A stretch of DNA of 64,000 nucleotides from Bacteroides neonati (GTDB lineage: Bacteria > Bacteroidota > Bacteroidia > Bacteroidales > Bacteroidaceae), in NCBI RefSeq assembly GCF_000499785.1, contig NZ_HG726019.1:382645-446644 (forward strand), in the 5' to 3' direction. Of this stretch, positions 54,497-63,176 are shown one piece after another (the first letter of the stretch is position 1; every line of letters begins with the position of its first letter). Below the pieces are notes generated by a model that saw only the letters and a program-made list of their open reading frames with translations, was not told the origin of the DNA and ran no database searches. A program made the position numbers and the translations under genes.

Positions 54497-56860
54497 CTAT
54501 GCTCCGTATAATGATATTTGAAAATTTGTAAACGTCTGTTGTATCATTGTCGGATTGCCGAAGACTTTAACGGCATCGCCTGCTGTACCATATTTCATTT
54601 GCAGAAGTGTTGGTAACTTATCCATTGCCAGCTCGCTTACCCCTGTAGAGATGTATTTGGATATAATAAACTCAACAAACTCTTGTTGCTGTTTGGTCAA
54701 ACCGTCAAATATCGCTTCACGTCGGCTATTGACACGATTAGTCCGCTCAATCGGCTCGACACTATATGCTATGTATTCAAGCACATCAAGCAGATCGCAA
54801 TCTTCAGCTTCAATCACCGCTTGGACGCTACGAAGAACCTCCTCGCCATATCCTGCGGTGTCAAGCTCCGAAAGTAGCTGCTTGCGTGTTAATGGATTTG
54901 ACCACTTATCTTTTAGCTCCGCTTCCGAGTTGAAAAACTTAGGCAACTCGCCAAACATCGTTTCGAGGAAATCAGAGATTGCCATAGGTTTACCATTTGC
55001 ACCATAAAACATATCTGTTTTGATATGCTTGATTTGTCGTACACGTCCATCCGAGAGCTTTATCTTTAGCTTCGGTTTTGGCGGGCAAATACAAGGCGAG
55101 CAACCGCAAACTTCGCAAATCTTTGGTTCTGACGGACACTCACACGGACGCACGCCACACACAGGGCACACTGGTTTCGGTGCGACAACATCGCCGCCAC
55201 CTTCGCACTCACAATCCACCTGACCGCATACGGAACAAACAGGCTCGCCGTCCCACTCCTTATCATTGAATCGCTCGTAAGCCCTCACGAAGTCAAATAT
55301 CGTAAAATAACTCTTGCCATCGAACAAGCGAGTCCCACGACCAACAATCTGTTTAAACTCAATAATAGAGTTTATAGGACGCAACAGAACGATGTTACGC
55401 ACATTGCGAGCATCGACACCTGTTGAGAGTTTTTGCGATGTGGTAAGAATCGTTGGGATCATCTTGTCGTTATCCTGAAACTCTTTCAAATATGTTTCGC
55501 CCTGCGTTTTGTCGTTAGAAGTTACACGCACGCAATAATTGGGGTTCTTAACCTTTTTCAGGCGGTTAATCATATCACGCACCTGCCCTGCGTGGTTTTG
55601 TGTAGCACAAAAGACGATTGTCTTCTCGTTGGCTCCTATGTATTTCATAAATTCGGCAACACGAGCTTCGTCACGTTGTTTAATCTCTATACGACCGCTG
55701 TAAAAATCCGTCTCGTTGTAGGTCTTCCCCTCTTCAACTTCACCACTCAATACGTCGTCATCGGGCGAGTAGATATAATCGTCGATGTTACTCTGCATCC
55801 GACAATGACGGAACGGAGTTAAGAAACCGTCATCAATGCCCTGTTTGAGTGAATAGGTATAGACTGGCTTGCCGAAATAGTTGTATGTGTCTGCGTTGTC
55901 TTTTCTCTTCGGAGTAGCGGTAAGTCCAAGCTGCACGGCAGGTTTGAAGTAGTCCAAAATCCTTCGCCAATTGCTCTCGTCATTCGCTCCGCCACGGTGG
56001 CACTCATCAATGATAATCAAGTCAAAAAAATCGGGGTCATAGCCATAGAAGTTCGGCTTATCCCCACTCATAAAGGTTTGAAATATGGTAAAGTAAATAT
56101 TATGCCCCGTTGGAAGCCCTTTTTTCGAGACTAATTCGGGTGTTACTCGACTAATCGTCTTTTCATCAAAGCCACCAAAGTCAATCAATGCTTGATTCGC
56201 CAAGATATTACGGTCGGCAAGGAACAAGATTTTTGGGCGACGATTGTTTTTTGATAAGTTCCATCGTGTTTGATAGAGCTTCCACGCTATTTGGAACGCA
56301 ATAAATGTTTTGCCTGTGCCTGTTGCAAGGGTTAGCAATATACGGTTGCGTCCTTCGGCAATCGCGTCGAGAGCTGCGTTGATTGCATTCTCTTGGTAGT
56401 ATCGGGGTGATTTTTGTCTTGTATCAAAAGGCTCTATAAGGAATTTCTCTTTCCACTCTTCTATGGTTGTGCCAAAAGTTGCACTCCACAGCTCTTCGGG
56501 CGATGGGAAATTTTCGACATTTTTCTCTTCGCCTGTCTGCATATCGATGAAGTATATTTCATCTCCATTGGTTGCGTAGGTGTAACGAATACGCATCATT
56601 GCCGCATACTCTTTCGCTTGCATTACCCCTTCGGATGCAGGTAGCTCGTCACGTTTGGCTTCGATGATTGCGAGTTTCACACCACGATAGACCAATAGAT
56701 AGTCAATCTTCTTTGGCATCCGTGATTTCGCTCCGACTTTACCCGGAGCGATAGTATATGCGTTTTGCTCTGTCAGAATGCGACTGTCAGCCACAACTCC
56801 CCAACCTGCATTTCGCAGCTTAGGGTCAATCTTTTCGAGCCTTGTTTGCGATTCGTTCAT
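54497..56860 (-). CDS. hsdR: Type I restriction enzyme R subunit with a cysteine-rich insert
   Basis: A 787-residue HsdR of the short (EcoEI-like) type. The N-terminal PD-(D/E)xK nuclease has KIDYLLVYRGVKLAIIEAKR. The DEAD-box translocase has LLTLATGTGKTFIAFQIAWK, IIDECHRGG, and QIVGRGTRLFDGKSYFTIFD (motif VI). Between the motor and the C-terminal domain, residues about 542-592 carry three tandem cysteine motifs: CSVCGQVDCEC, CPVCGVRPCEC and CEVCGCSPCIC, probably zinc-binding. The C-terminal domain would bind the M2S core. It is the last restriction gene and follows the PD-(D/E)xK-like gene by 5 bases. Confidence 0.95.
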   Translation of the reverse strand: MNESQTRLEKIDPKLRNAGWGVVADSRILTEQNAYTIAPGKVGAKSRMPKKIDYLLVYRGVKLAIIEAKRDELPASEGVMQAKEYAAMMRIRYTYATNGDEIYFIDMQTGEEKNVENFPSPEELWSATFGTTIEEWKEKFLIEPFDTRQKSPRYYQENAINAALDAIAEGRNRILLTLATGTGKTFIAFQIAWKLYQTRWNLSKNNRRPKILFLADRNILANQALIDFGGFDEKTISRVTPELVSKKGLPTGHNIYFTIFQTFMSGDKPNFYGYDPDFFDLIIIDECHRGGANDESNWRRILDYFKPAVQLGLTATPKRKDNADTYNYFGKPVYTYSLKQGIDDGFLTPFRHCRMQSNIDDYIYSPDDDVLSGEVEEGKTYNETDFYSGRIEIKQRDEARVAEFMKYIGANEKTIVFCATQNHAGQVRDMINRLKKVKNPNYCVRVTSNDKTQGETYLKEFQDNDKMIPTILTTSQKLSTGVDARNVRNIVLLRPINSIIEFKQIVGRGTRLFDGKSYFTIFDFVRAYERFNDKEWDGEPVCSVCGQVDCECEGGGDVVAPKPVCPVCGVRPCECPSEPKICEVCGCSPCICPPKPKLKIKLSDGRVRQIKHIKTDMFYGANGKPMAISDFLETMFGELPKFFNSEAELKDKWSNPLTRKQLLSELDTAGYGEEVLRSVQAVIEAEDCDLLDVLEYIAYSVEPIERTNRVNSRREAIFDGLTKQQQEFVEFIISKYISTGVSELAMDKLPTLLQMKYGTAGDAVKVFGNPTMIQQTFTNFQISLYGA

Positions 56861-56865
56861 AATAG

Positions 56866-57327
56866 TTATTTAGTATCTTCGTTTTTGATTCTATCAAAAT
56901 TTAGTTCAATGTAGTTTTCAAATTTCTGCAGTGGTTTAGGTTCTTTATTTGCGACCCGATTAAATTTTATTGATCTTCTACCATCGCTCATAACTTTTGA
57001 TTCGTCACAAAACTCAGAAGAAGACATTATCCACATTTTATCCATTCTTTCTGAATAAAACACAAACCAATAATTGGCTCTATATTCATGTTTAATAGGT
57101 GAGAAAAAAGCGGAGTAACTCTCTTTTACTTCATTCGACCTTGCCTTAATCTGTACCTCTACAAATTTGCCATCTGGTCTTTTTACAACAGCGTCAATAG
57201 CATCATCGTCAATCATAGGAATAAAGACGTCAAGCCCTTCTTTGAGCATTTTTCCTATTAGATAATGCTCCATCCTCTTGCCGAATGAAGCTGAATGCCT
57301 ATATGATTTAGCTTTTATTTCGCCCAT
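56866..57327 (-). CDS. Small PD-(D/E)xK nuclease-like protein
   Basis: A 153-residue protein. ASFGKRMEHYLIGKMLKEGL, the acidic stretch DDDAIDAVVKRPDGK and FVEVQIKARS give an E...D...ExxxK-like nuclease fold, as in DUF4365-type and Holliday-junction-resolvase-like proteins. It is probably a DNA-binding or DNA-cleaving accessory of the restriction operon. It begins 4 bases after the P-loop gene and ends 5 bases before hsdR, so it is certainly co-transcribed. Exact family not named. Confidence 0.7.
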   Translation of the reverse strand: MGEIKAKSYRHSASFGKRMEHYLIGKMLKEGLDVFIPMIDDDAIDAVVKRPDGKFVEVQIKARSNEVKESYSAFFSPIKHEYRANYWFVFYSERMDKMWIMSSSEFCDESKVMSDGRRSIKFNRVANKEPKPLQKFENYIELNFDRIKNEDTK

Positions 57328-57331
57328 GACA

Positions 57332-57739
57332 TCAATATATCCAACTTATTATTTGATGAGCATCCGAGACATTAAGGTGATATACATTATGAGGTCTAAC
57401 TAATTTTCTTACCCATTGTATTCCTACCCCATTACTGTTCGCCATAGCGTTTATAGCATCAACGCTTTCTCCTCTTGACCTTGAGGCTGTAATCGCAATA
57501 TCGCACTTTTGATTATTGAAATACGCTTCATTTTGCTTTATCTCGGCAGCATTATCACCAGCCGTACACACAGAGACCGTCAGTCCATTGAACACAAATG
57601 TGGCTTGTCTGTCAGTATGATTCGGGACAAGAGGAATTAAATTTCCTGTCGTGATTGTATTTAGTATCTCAATAACATAGTTCAGAGTTTCGGTTTTCCC
57701 GGTATCTCCTCGTCTGTAAAGTGCGATAATCTTTTTCAT
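57332..57739 (-). CDS. Small P-loop protein of the restriction operon
   Basis: A 135-residue protein. KIIALYRRGDTGKTETLNYV contains a Walker A-like GDTGKT; later CDIAITASRSRGESVDAINA could hold the Walker B or sensor region. It is shorter than typical kinases and ATPases and is not a fragment, since it has its own start 12 bases after hsdS and a clear stop. Inserted between hsdS and hsdR together with a nuclease-like gene, it may regulate restriction. Function unknown. Confidence 0.7.
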   Translation of the reverse strand: MKKIIALYRRGDTGKTETLNYVIEILNTITTGNLIPLVPNHTDRQATFVFNGLTVSVCTAGDNAAEIKQNEAYFNNQKCDIAITASRSRGESVDAINAMANSNGVGIQWVRKLVRPHNVYHLNVSDAHQIISWIY

Positions 57740-57751
57740 ATTGTTTTGATT

Positions 57752-58927
57752 TTATAGTTCTCCGTTGAAGGCTTTTTTTAGTAGTGCTTGTTTTAGGGCG
57801 TTGCAGTGGGTGATGGTTTGTCGGTAGTTCTCTTCCATCGCTCGGCAACGCTCAATTAGTGTGTCAAGTTTTTCGACTACTTGTTGTTGCTCTATTAATG
57901 TGAAATCTGGCATTTGTACGTTTTCTATCATACCAAGTTTCAAGAATTTGGTATTAGCACCAACCGACATAGACTTGAGTTCTGAAAGGTAATTTTCAAG
58001 AACATAGTACAATATTCGACAATGTGTTTGGTTGCTTTTAGTGGTGATTACATATGTTCGTTGATATGCATTGAATTTACCTTTATAATGTTTCACATTA
58101 AAATCGCCACTCGCATTGTTACCAGCAAGCAAAACAGCCTCACAATCAAAGGCAAATTGATTTATTGCGTACACTTCTCGTGAACAAGTGAAAAATGGGT
58201 ATGCTCCATTCTCTTCAGCAGCATTTGCATTCAATTTACCTGTTTTTATATCAAATAAGTCTTTTGCGAGTTTGTATTTACCTTTTTGTTTTGGGGTGAG
58301 TTCTTGTTTTAGTGATGCTTGGAAGAGGTCTTTTGTGTTTTGGAGGTTTTGCTGGGCGTTGGCTCTGAGAGCCTCAATCTTCGCAAATGCACTATCCAAA
58401 ATCCAAACTATCCGCTCCTGCTCAGGAATTGATGGAATGCGCAATTCATAATTTGCTACGTAATCCTTAGGCAAACGCTTTAACCCTGAAGCGCCTAACA
58501 TTAGCTTTGCGCCTTGCCTTCGGAATATATCAGATGAAAGTCCGTAATATACATATTCAGGTTTTACACTATTATCATTTGCACGAATAACAATATACTC
58601 ACTTGACCCGAAACCGATTTCATTGTATAGGTTCTTGGCGATACCCAATTTCCCATTTTCAAAACAAGGAGTTACCTTTGCTAACAACAAATCATTGTTA
58701 GCAAAATATGTATACCCACTAACTACGTCAAGTAAAGATTTACCTTTTTTCGGAGTTATGTACATTTCGTTAATACCCAAATCTTCCATCGGAATAAAGG
58801 AAACCATATCTTTCTCGTTCAGGCTGCTTTCTCTTACTTCACTTTTAGGTGGTGATATTTTACACACCTCCCCCAACTTCTTTATTTCCCACCTTTGTTT
58901 CATTTTGTCTAATCTAAGGTTGTCCAT
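57752..58927 (-). CDS. hsdS: Type I restriction enzyme S (specificity) subunit
   Basis: A 391-residue HsdS with two target-recognition domains. The first is about 10-165 (EIKKLGEVCKISPPKSEV, then LPKDYVANYELRIPSIPEQE), followed by a conserved spacer helix (RIVWILDSAFAKIEALRANA), the second recognition domain about 215-345 (YKLAKDLFDIKTGKLN), and the C-terminal helix QQVVEKLDTLIERCRAM. It chooses the DNA sequence methylated and cut by the complex. The start overlaps the stop of the preceding small gene by 19 bases; ATG 58903 is an alternative. Only one hsdS and no invertase are visible. Confidence 0.93.
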   Translation of the reverse strand: MDNLRLDKMKQRWEIKKLGEVCKISPPKSEVRESSLNEKDMVSFIPMEDLGINEMYITPKKGKSLLDVVSGYTYFANNDLLLAKVTPCFENGKLGIAKNLYNEIGFGSSEYIVIRANDNSVKPEYVYYGLSSDIFRRQGAKLMLGASGLKRLPKDYVANYELRIPSIPEQERIVWILDSAFAKIEALRANAQQNLQNTKDLFQASLKQELTPKQKGKYKLAKDLFDIKTGKLNANAAEENGAYPFFTCSREVYAINQFAFDCEAVLLAGNNASGDFNVKHYKGKFNAYQRTYVITTKSNQTHCRILYYVLENYLSELKSMSVGANTKFLKLGMIENVQMPDFTLIEQQQVVEKLDTLIERCRAMEENYRQTITHCNALKQALLKKAFNGEL

Positions 58928-59277
58928 TCATGCGTGTGAGAATAAGATTGATATCCGTAATATTTATTTCGGAATTGCGTCATTGCAGCTTGAAATTGAG
59001 ACAACATAAAAGAAGCATCGCTATTAGTTGGTAAACTTTCCTCGTCTAATAACTCTAAATATTCTACAGATGAGTCATGTTCTAAAATTGTTTTTATGCG
59101 AAGAAGTATTTTATTTATCATCTTTACTTTAAGTAAATTCAATACTCCATCTTGTTTTTTCTTGGACAGTTCCTTTGTCTCAACAAACAATGCATCAAGT
59201 AGTGGGGATAGCATATCAAACTCTTCTGCCTGCAACTTAGTTGGAGCTACACTCTTTGTTTCCTTTATTTTAGCCAT
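58909..59277 (-). CDS. Small helical protein A of the hsdM-hsdS insert, paralogue of B
   Basis: A 122-residue, mostly helical, charged protein with no family I can name. Its middle, LLKVKMINKILLRIKTILEH then ESLPTNSDASFMLSQFQAAM, aligns with the next gene (KLKLINRVIIQANELL, DAIPSNSDVVMILGQY): shared K-K-IN, PxNSD, L-Q and a YG at the end. It is one base from the B gene and overlaps hsdS. Such tight packing implies one mRNA and perhaps a heterodimer with B. Confidence 0.7.
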   Translation of the reverse strand: MAKIKETKSVAPTKLQAEEFDMLSPLLDALFVETKELSKKKQDGVLNLLKVKMINKILLRIKTILEHDSSVEYLELLDEESLPTNSDASFMLSQFQAAMTQFRNKYYGYQSYSHTHEWTTLD

Positions 59278-59278
59278 A

Positions 59279-59665
59279 TTAAATACGATTTTTAGGTGCT
59301 TTTGTTCTTATCTTAGATTCTATACCATCTACAATCCAATACCACGCTTTACCATATGATTTTGCATTATCTGATCGCAATTTATCTATACAGTTAAGAT
59401 ACTGTCCAAGTATCATAACTACGTCGCTATTGGATGGTATCGCATCAGCATCAAATTCATCAAACGGTTTGTATTCAGCTCCAAGTAGCTCATTAGCTTG
59501 AATAATCACTCTGTTTATAAGTTTTAGTTTAAATTCACTTATTGCATCATTTGGCTTCTTATTTAGACTGTTGAAGTCAGTGTAGAATGCCTGCAGTTGT
59601 GCTTCTGCTTTTTCTAATATATCTATTTCTGTTGCTGTCATAATATTCTTTTTTATGATGGACAT
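59279..59665 (-). CDS. Small helical protein B of the hsdM-hsdS insert, paralogue of A
   Basis: A 128-residue helical protein, homologous to protein A: SEFKLKLINRVIIQANELLG, DEFDADAIPSNSDVVMILGQ and then a Y-G-x-A-W end. It overlaps the stop of the 456-residue gene by 13 bases (an internal ATG at 59641 would avoid this). The PxNSD motif common to A and B may mark a shared interaction surface. Function unknown. Confidence 0.7.
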   Translation of the reverse strand: MSIIKKNIMTATEIDILEKAEAQLQAFYTDFNSLNKKPNDAISEFKLKLINRVIIQANELLGAEYKPFDEFDADAIPSNSDVVMILGQYLNCIDKLRSDNAKSYGKAWYWIVDGIESKIRTKAPKNRI

Positions 59666-61023
59666 TTTTGGGTAAACTCTATAAATTTCTTTTTTATTAC
59701 CTCTATTGGTAATCGTTGCTTACTTTCGTAAACATTACACATCATCTCCAAGTCAGTATCATCCATAATTAAGATACATTTTCTATGACCAGACCACAGG
59801 TCAATCGTGTGTTGCATAATATTATTCTTTGGCCTATTTCTTGTAAATATAATACCGAATCGCCCAAAAGAGTCAGATAAATATCTATTTAATTGGTTGA
59901 TGTGCTCCTTCTCTACAGATGCGACATTTTTAAACTCAACTACAATTTGTTTGCAACAATAATCATTATAGATGTCTTGTAAGAAGTCTACAGAGCGATT
60001 ATTATAGAATACCATATCCCTGATCTGCAAACCACTCTCTGTTCGACTTTGTTCTTGTGCGAAATCTAAGTGAGGATAAAGCAATGATGCTAACATCTGA
60101 GCCATGTAGTCTTCATACTTTTGATCAGCATTATCTATTTTACCGCTTGGTAACTTCTTTATTGAACATAATTTACGATTAACTGACATTACAGGTATTT
60201 GCTTAAATAATGGGTCGCTTTTAATATTTTTCCCGCCTATTTCTTTTATATTTATATACGACTGAAGAATATTATAATTCTGTCTGTTATAGCTTAAGAT
60301 AGGAACTCTATTGAGTTTTCCATCGTATACCTTTTGTATGTTTTCAATAAAATAATGTTGAAAATAATCTTCATAATTAATCCAAGGAATAAACCTCAAC
60401 CATCTCTTAGGTATTAAGATTATTGACTGATTTGTATTTGAATTTATCGGCAACCAAGCTTCATCTTCTTGAAACTTAAATTTTTTATAATCAAATAATG
60501 GAACGCTACACTTAGTCATAGGTATCGCCCATTTTTCACATTGCTCAATGGTGAAATCTATTAAAAATGATTTTAACAAAGAACAACTAATATCACTGAT
60601 TCTATCCTTGGATATATTATCAACAAGTAATTGAACTTCTTCAAAATGAGTAAAGCCTTGTGCTGTTAGCTGTGGAATCTCTTTGAATAAATTAAGAACC
60701 TCAGCAGATAACTTAGAGCCTATTTTTTTACCAACACGAGTTTTTGAATTACCTAAGCCAACTTCATTGCATTCTGATAACTCTGATAATATGGAAACAC
60801 TCTCTTTTTCTTTCCCGTGCAAATATTGGTGTCCTAATTGATTAAACTGCTCTACCAATAATGAATGAAGTCCATTATCCTGCATAGATGGCATCGCCCA
60901 CAATAGAAATGGATCTACATATAGCGGAATATCTTCATCCAAAAAAGGTATTGCGAAGTCTACCTCTTCTTGTAGAATAGGTATATCATAGTAATCATTT
61001 AATCGAGGTCTAATAATTGCCAT
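59653..61023 (-). CDS. Putative PD-(D/E)xK nuclease of the hsdM-hsdS insert (456 aa)
   Basis: The N-terminal half (about 1-190) is not recognised; it has YVDPFLLWAMPSMQD and SELSECNEVGLGNSKTRVGK. The C-terminal third, about 320-430, looks like a restriction-endonuclease fold: GLQIRDMVFYNNRS with an aspartate, then CCKQIVVEFKNVASVEKEHI with ExK, and FGRFGIIFTRN. The start ATG shares a base with the hsdM stop (TAATG), so it is translationally coupled to the methylase. It lies between hsdM and hsdS, where type I operons often pick up accessory defence genes. Confidence 0.65.
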   Translation of the reverse strand: MAIIRPRLNDYYDIPILQEEVDFAIPFLDEDIPLYVDPFLLWAMPSMQDNGLHSLLVEQFNQLGHQYLHGKEKESVSILSELSECNEVGLGNSKTRVGKKIGSKLSAEVLNLFKEIPQLTAQGFTHFEEVQLLVDNISKDRISDISCSLLKSFLIDFTIEQCEKWAIPMTKCSVPLFDYKKFKFQEDEAWLPINSNTNQSIILIPKRWLRFIPWINYEDYFQHYFIENIQKVYDGKLNRVPILSYNRQNYNILQSYINIKEIGGKNIKSDPLFKQIPVMSVNRKLCSIKKLPSGKIDNADQKYEDYMAQMLASLLYPHLDFAQEQSRTESGLQIRDMVFYNNRSVDFLQDIYNDYCCKQIVVEFKNVASVEKEHINQLNRYLSDSFGRFGIIFTRNRPKNNIMQHTIDLWSGHRKCILIMDDTDLEMMCNVYESKQRLPIEVIKKKFIEFTQKCPS

Positions 61024-62465
61024 TATAATAATTCCAAAATCTCGTTCAACAATCGGTTGCTATCGGTGTTTAATAGCTCAATTTCGGCGGCAATATCTTC
61101 GGGAGTGCGGTTGTCTTCTTCCTCTACCTTATTCGGATTCTTAACCGACAAATCGCAGGTCTCATCAAGTGTAGCAACATCAATTGTCCAAGATTTATCG
61201 CTCGACTTCTGCTCAGGTTGCAAAGCAACAAAATCTGCCAAATCGCCCTCGTTCAAAGGATTAGTCTTGCCCAAATTCCTATCCAAGCCCAACTGATAGT
61301 ACCACACCTTATCGGTAGGCATACCCTTCTCAAAGAAAAGAACAACCGTCTTTACCCCCGCACCCGTAAACACGCCACCCGGCAAATCCAACACGGCAAA
61401 CAGATTACACTCTTCGAGCAGCTTGCGTCGCAAAGCCACCGAAGCAGTATCGGTATTGCTCAAAAACGTGTTCTTGATAACAACCCCAGCACGACCTCCG
61501 GCACGGAGATGCTTAATAAAGTGCTCCAAAAAGAGATAAGCCGTTTCGCCAGTCTTTATCGTAGAGTTCTGCTGTATCTCAGGGCGTTCCTTGCCCCCGA
61601 AAGGCGGATTAGCCAATATAAAATCATATTTATCACCCTCCTGCACATCGGCAAGGTTTATTGCCAGCGTATTGGTATGCTGAATATTTGGAGCCTCCAC
61701 ACCGTGAAGAATCATATTCATCATTCCGATAATGTAAGGCAGCTCCTTTTTCTCACGACCATACAAGGTGCGTTTTTGCAGAGTCTCTCTATCGTCCGAA
61801 CTATGAACTCGCTCATTCAAGTACGAAAAAGCCTCGCAAAGAAAACCTGCCGAACCGCAAGCTCCATCATAAACCGTTTTCCCGATTTCGGGCTTAACCA
61901 CCTCGATAATGGTACGAATCAACGGACGAGGTGTGTAATACTCCCCGCCATTTCGCCCTGCATTACCCATACGCTGAATGCGGCTCTCATAGAGGTGCGA
62001 CATCTCGTGCTTCTCCTCCGAGGTCTGAAACCGCAGTGCGTCAATATCCCAAAGCATATCACGCAACGAAGCACCATCAGTGATTTTATTCTTCAACTCA
62101 CCGAACACCTCCCCAATCTTATATTCAATCGTATCAGGCGAAGCTGCCGTCTGGCGGAACTTTCTCAGATAAGGAAACAGCTCCCGATTGACAAAGTCAA
62201 GCAAATCTTCCCCCGTAAGAGCGTTTTTCTTGTCAGGTGTTCCGCTTGCATCTTTCGGTGCAGCCCACTTATCCCAACAAAACTCACCTGTGATAATAGG
62301 CTTGTATGGTGTGGCTCCAAGTTCTGCGTGTAGCCTCTTTTCATACTCCAAATCGTGCAGATATTTCAAAAACAGTATCCACGACGACTGTTCCACGTAA
62401 TCCAACTCATTGCTACACACCAAACGCAGTGTGTCGTCTATATTTTTAAAAGTTTGTTCAAACAT
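61023..62465 (-). CDS. hsdM: Type I restriction enzyme M (methyltransferase) subunit
   Basis: A 480-residue adenine-N6 methyltransferase. The N-terminal HsdM helical domain (about 1-130, EQTFKNIDDTLRLVCSNELD) precedes the catalytic domain: GEYYTPRPLIRTIIEVVKPE, the SAM motif VYDGACGSAGFLCEAF, the catalytic FILANPPFGGKERPE (NPPF), and AGVVIKNTFLSNTD. With HsdS it protects host DNA and with HsdR it cuts unmodified DNA. It is the first gene of the operon, with a promoter upstream. Confidence 0.95.
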   Translation of the reverse strand: MFEQTFKNIDDTLRLVCSNELDYVEQSSWILFLKYLHDLEYEKRLHAELGATPYKPIITGEFCWDKWAAPKDASGTPDKKNALTGEDLLDFVNRELFPYLRKFRQTAASPDTIEYKIGEVFGELKNKITDGASLRDMLWDIDALRFQTSEEKHEMSHLYESRIQRMGNAGRNGGEYYTPRPLIRTIIEVVKPEIGKTVYDGACGSAGFLCEAFSYLNERVHSSDDRETLQKRTLYGREKKELPYIIGMMNMILHGVEAPNIQHTNTLAINLADVQEGDKYDFILANPPFGGKERPEIQQNSTIKTGETAYLFLEHFIKHLRAGGRAGVVIKNTFLSNTDTASVALRRKLLEECNLFAVLDLPGGVFTGAGVKTVVLFFEKGMPTDKVWYYQLGLDRNLGKTNPLNEGDLADFVALQPEQKSSDKSWTIDVATLDETCDLSVKNPNKVEEEDNRTPEDIAAEIELLNTDSNRLLNEILELL

Positions 62466-62512
62466 ATATTATTCAAATATCATTTTTACTTATGTATTCC
62501 ATTCCCAATATA

Positions 62513-62520
62513 CAAAGTTA
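62513..62520 (-). promoter_or_regulatory. -7 promoter element of the hsdM operon
   Basis: Minus-strand TAACTTTG, a TAnnTTTG match 48 bases before the hsdM start. In the gap 62466-62584 there is also an imperfect hairpin at about 62545-62580 that may end the mobilization transcript. Confidence 0.55.
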
Positions 62521-62584
62521 AATAATCTTGTTGGATTATCAACTATAAAACTGCAAGATCTTAATCATCCTGCGGTTTTATAAC

Positions 62585-63157
62585 TCACTTACTCTTAATC
62601 GAATTAGCCTTGTGATTTAACTTTTCAGCTTCTTGTTGTCGGAGTCGGGTTTGCTCATCGATGGTAGCTTTTTCCTTAACTGCTCGCTCGTACTCTTCTA
62701 CATCTTTGCTCATTTGTCGGATTTTGGTGTTATCTCGGTTGATTTCAAATAGATTTTCGAGTTCAGAAATACGTTGCGGGGTGGCTTCGCCTTTCATTTT
62801 GATGTAGCGGTATTTTAGGTCGTTGTCGATACGGTCGTAGTTTGGGCGAGTGGCGAGGTAGAGCCATGCACTCAGTCCGGCAATAATGATGAGCATTCCG
62901 ATGAAAATAAAAACTGCTTCTTTCGATACTATGTCGATGGTGATGCGTCGCTCTCGGACTACTGGTTTGCGAGCCTCTTCGATGACCTCTTTAAGCTTGG
63001 TGGTATTGTCGGCAGTCTGGTCGATGCTGCTTTGCATCATCACGGTGAGGGTCTCTACTTTCGAGAGGTCTACTTGTGGGAACTTACTGCTCTGCTTGAC
63101 CAATTTGGTCAGTTCTTCAATCATAAAGATGATTACATCTTCTTTGTCTGTTGCCAT
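62585..63157 (-). CDS. Membrane-anchored coiled-coil protein of the mobilization module
   Basis: A 190-residue protein starting MATDKEDVIIFMIEELTKLV. One transmembrane helix, VFIFIGMLIIIAGLSAWLYL, lies at about 90-112, then a charged coiled coil with NRDNTKIRQMSKDVEEYERA and VKEKATIDEQTRLRQQEAEK. It follows the relaxase gene by 19 bases. Proteins of this type follow the relaxase in Bacteroides mobilizable elements, and it may help dock the relaxosome at the membrane; this is inference. The upstream-extended frame overlaps the relaxase and is rejected. Confidence 0.78.
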   Translation of the reverse strand: MATDKEDVIIFMIEELTKLVKQSSKFPQVDLSKVETLTVMMQSSIDQTADNTTKLKEVIEEARKPVVRERRITIDIVSKEAVFIFIGMLIIIAGLSAWLYLATRPNYDRIDNDLKYRYIKMKGEATPQRISELENLFEINRDNTKIRQMSKDVEEYERAVKEKATIDEQTRLRQQEAEKLNHKANSIKSK

Positions 63158-63176
63158 ATTTTTAGTTTTTAAGTGG

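Noticed and set aside
57752..58927. Phase-variable hsdS system
   Set aside because: There is one complete hsdS and no partial hsdS, inverted repeat pair or site-specific invertase in the window.
61218..62333. Plus-strand open frame of 371 codons
   Set aside because: It is antisense to hsdM, which has all expected motifs. The predicted protein is not family-like.
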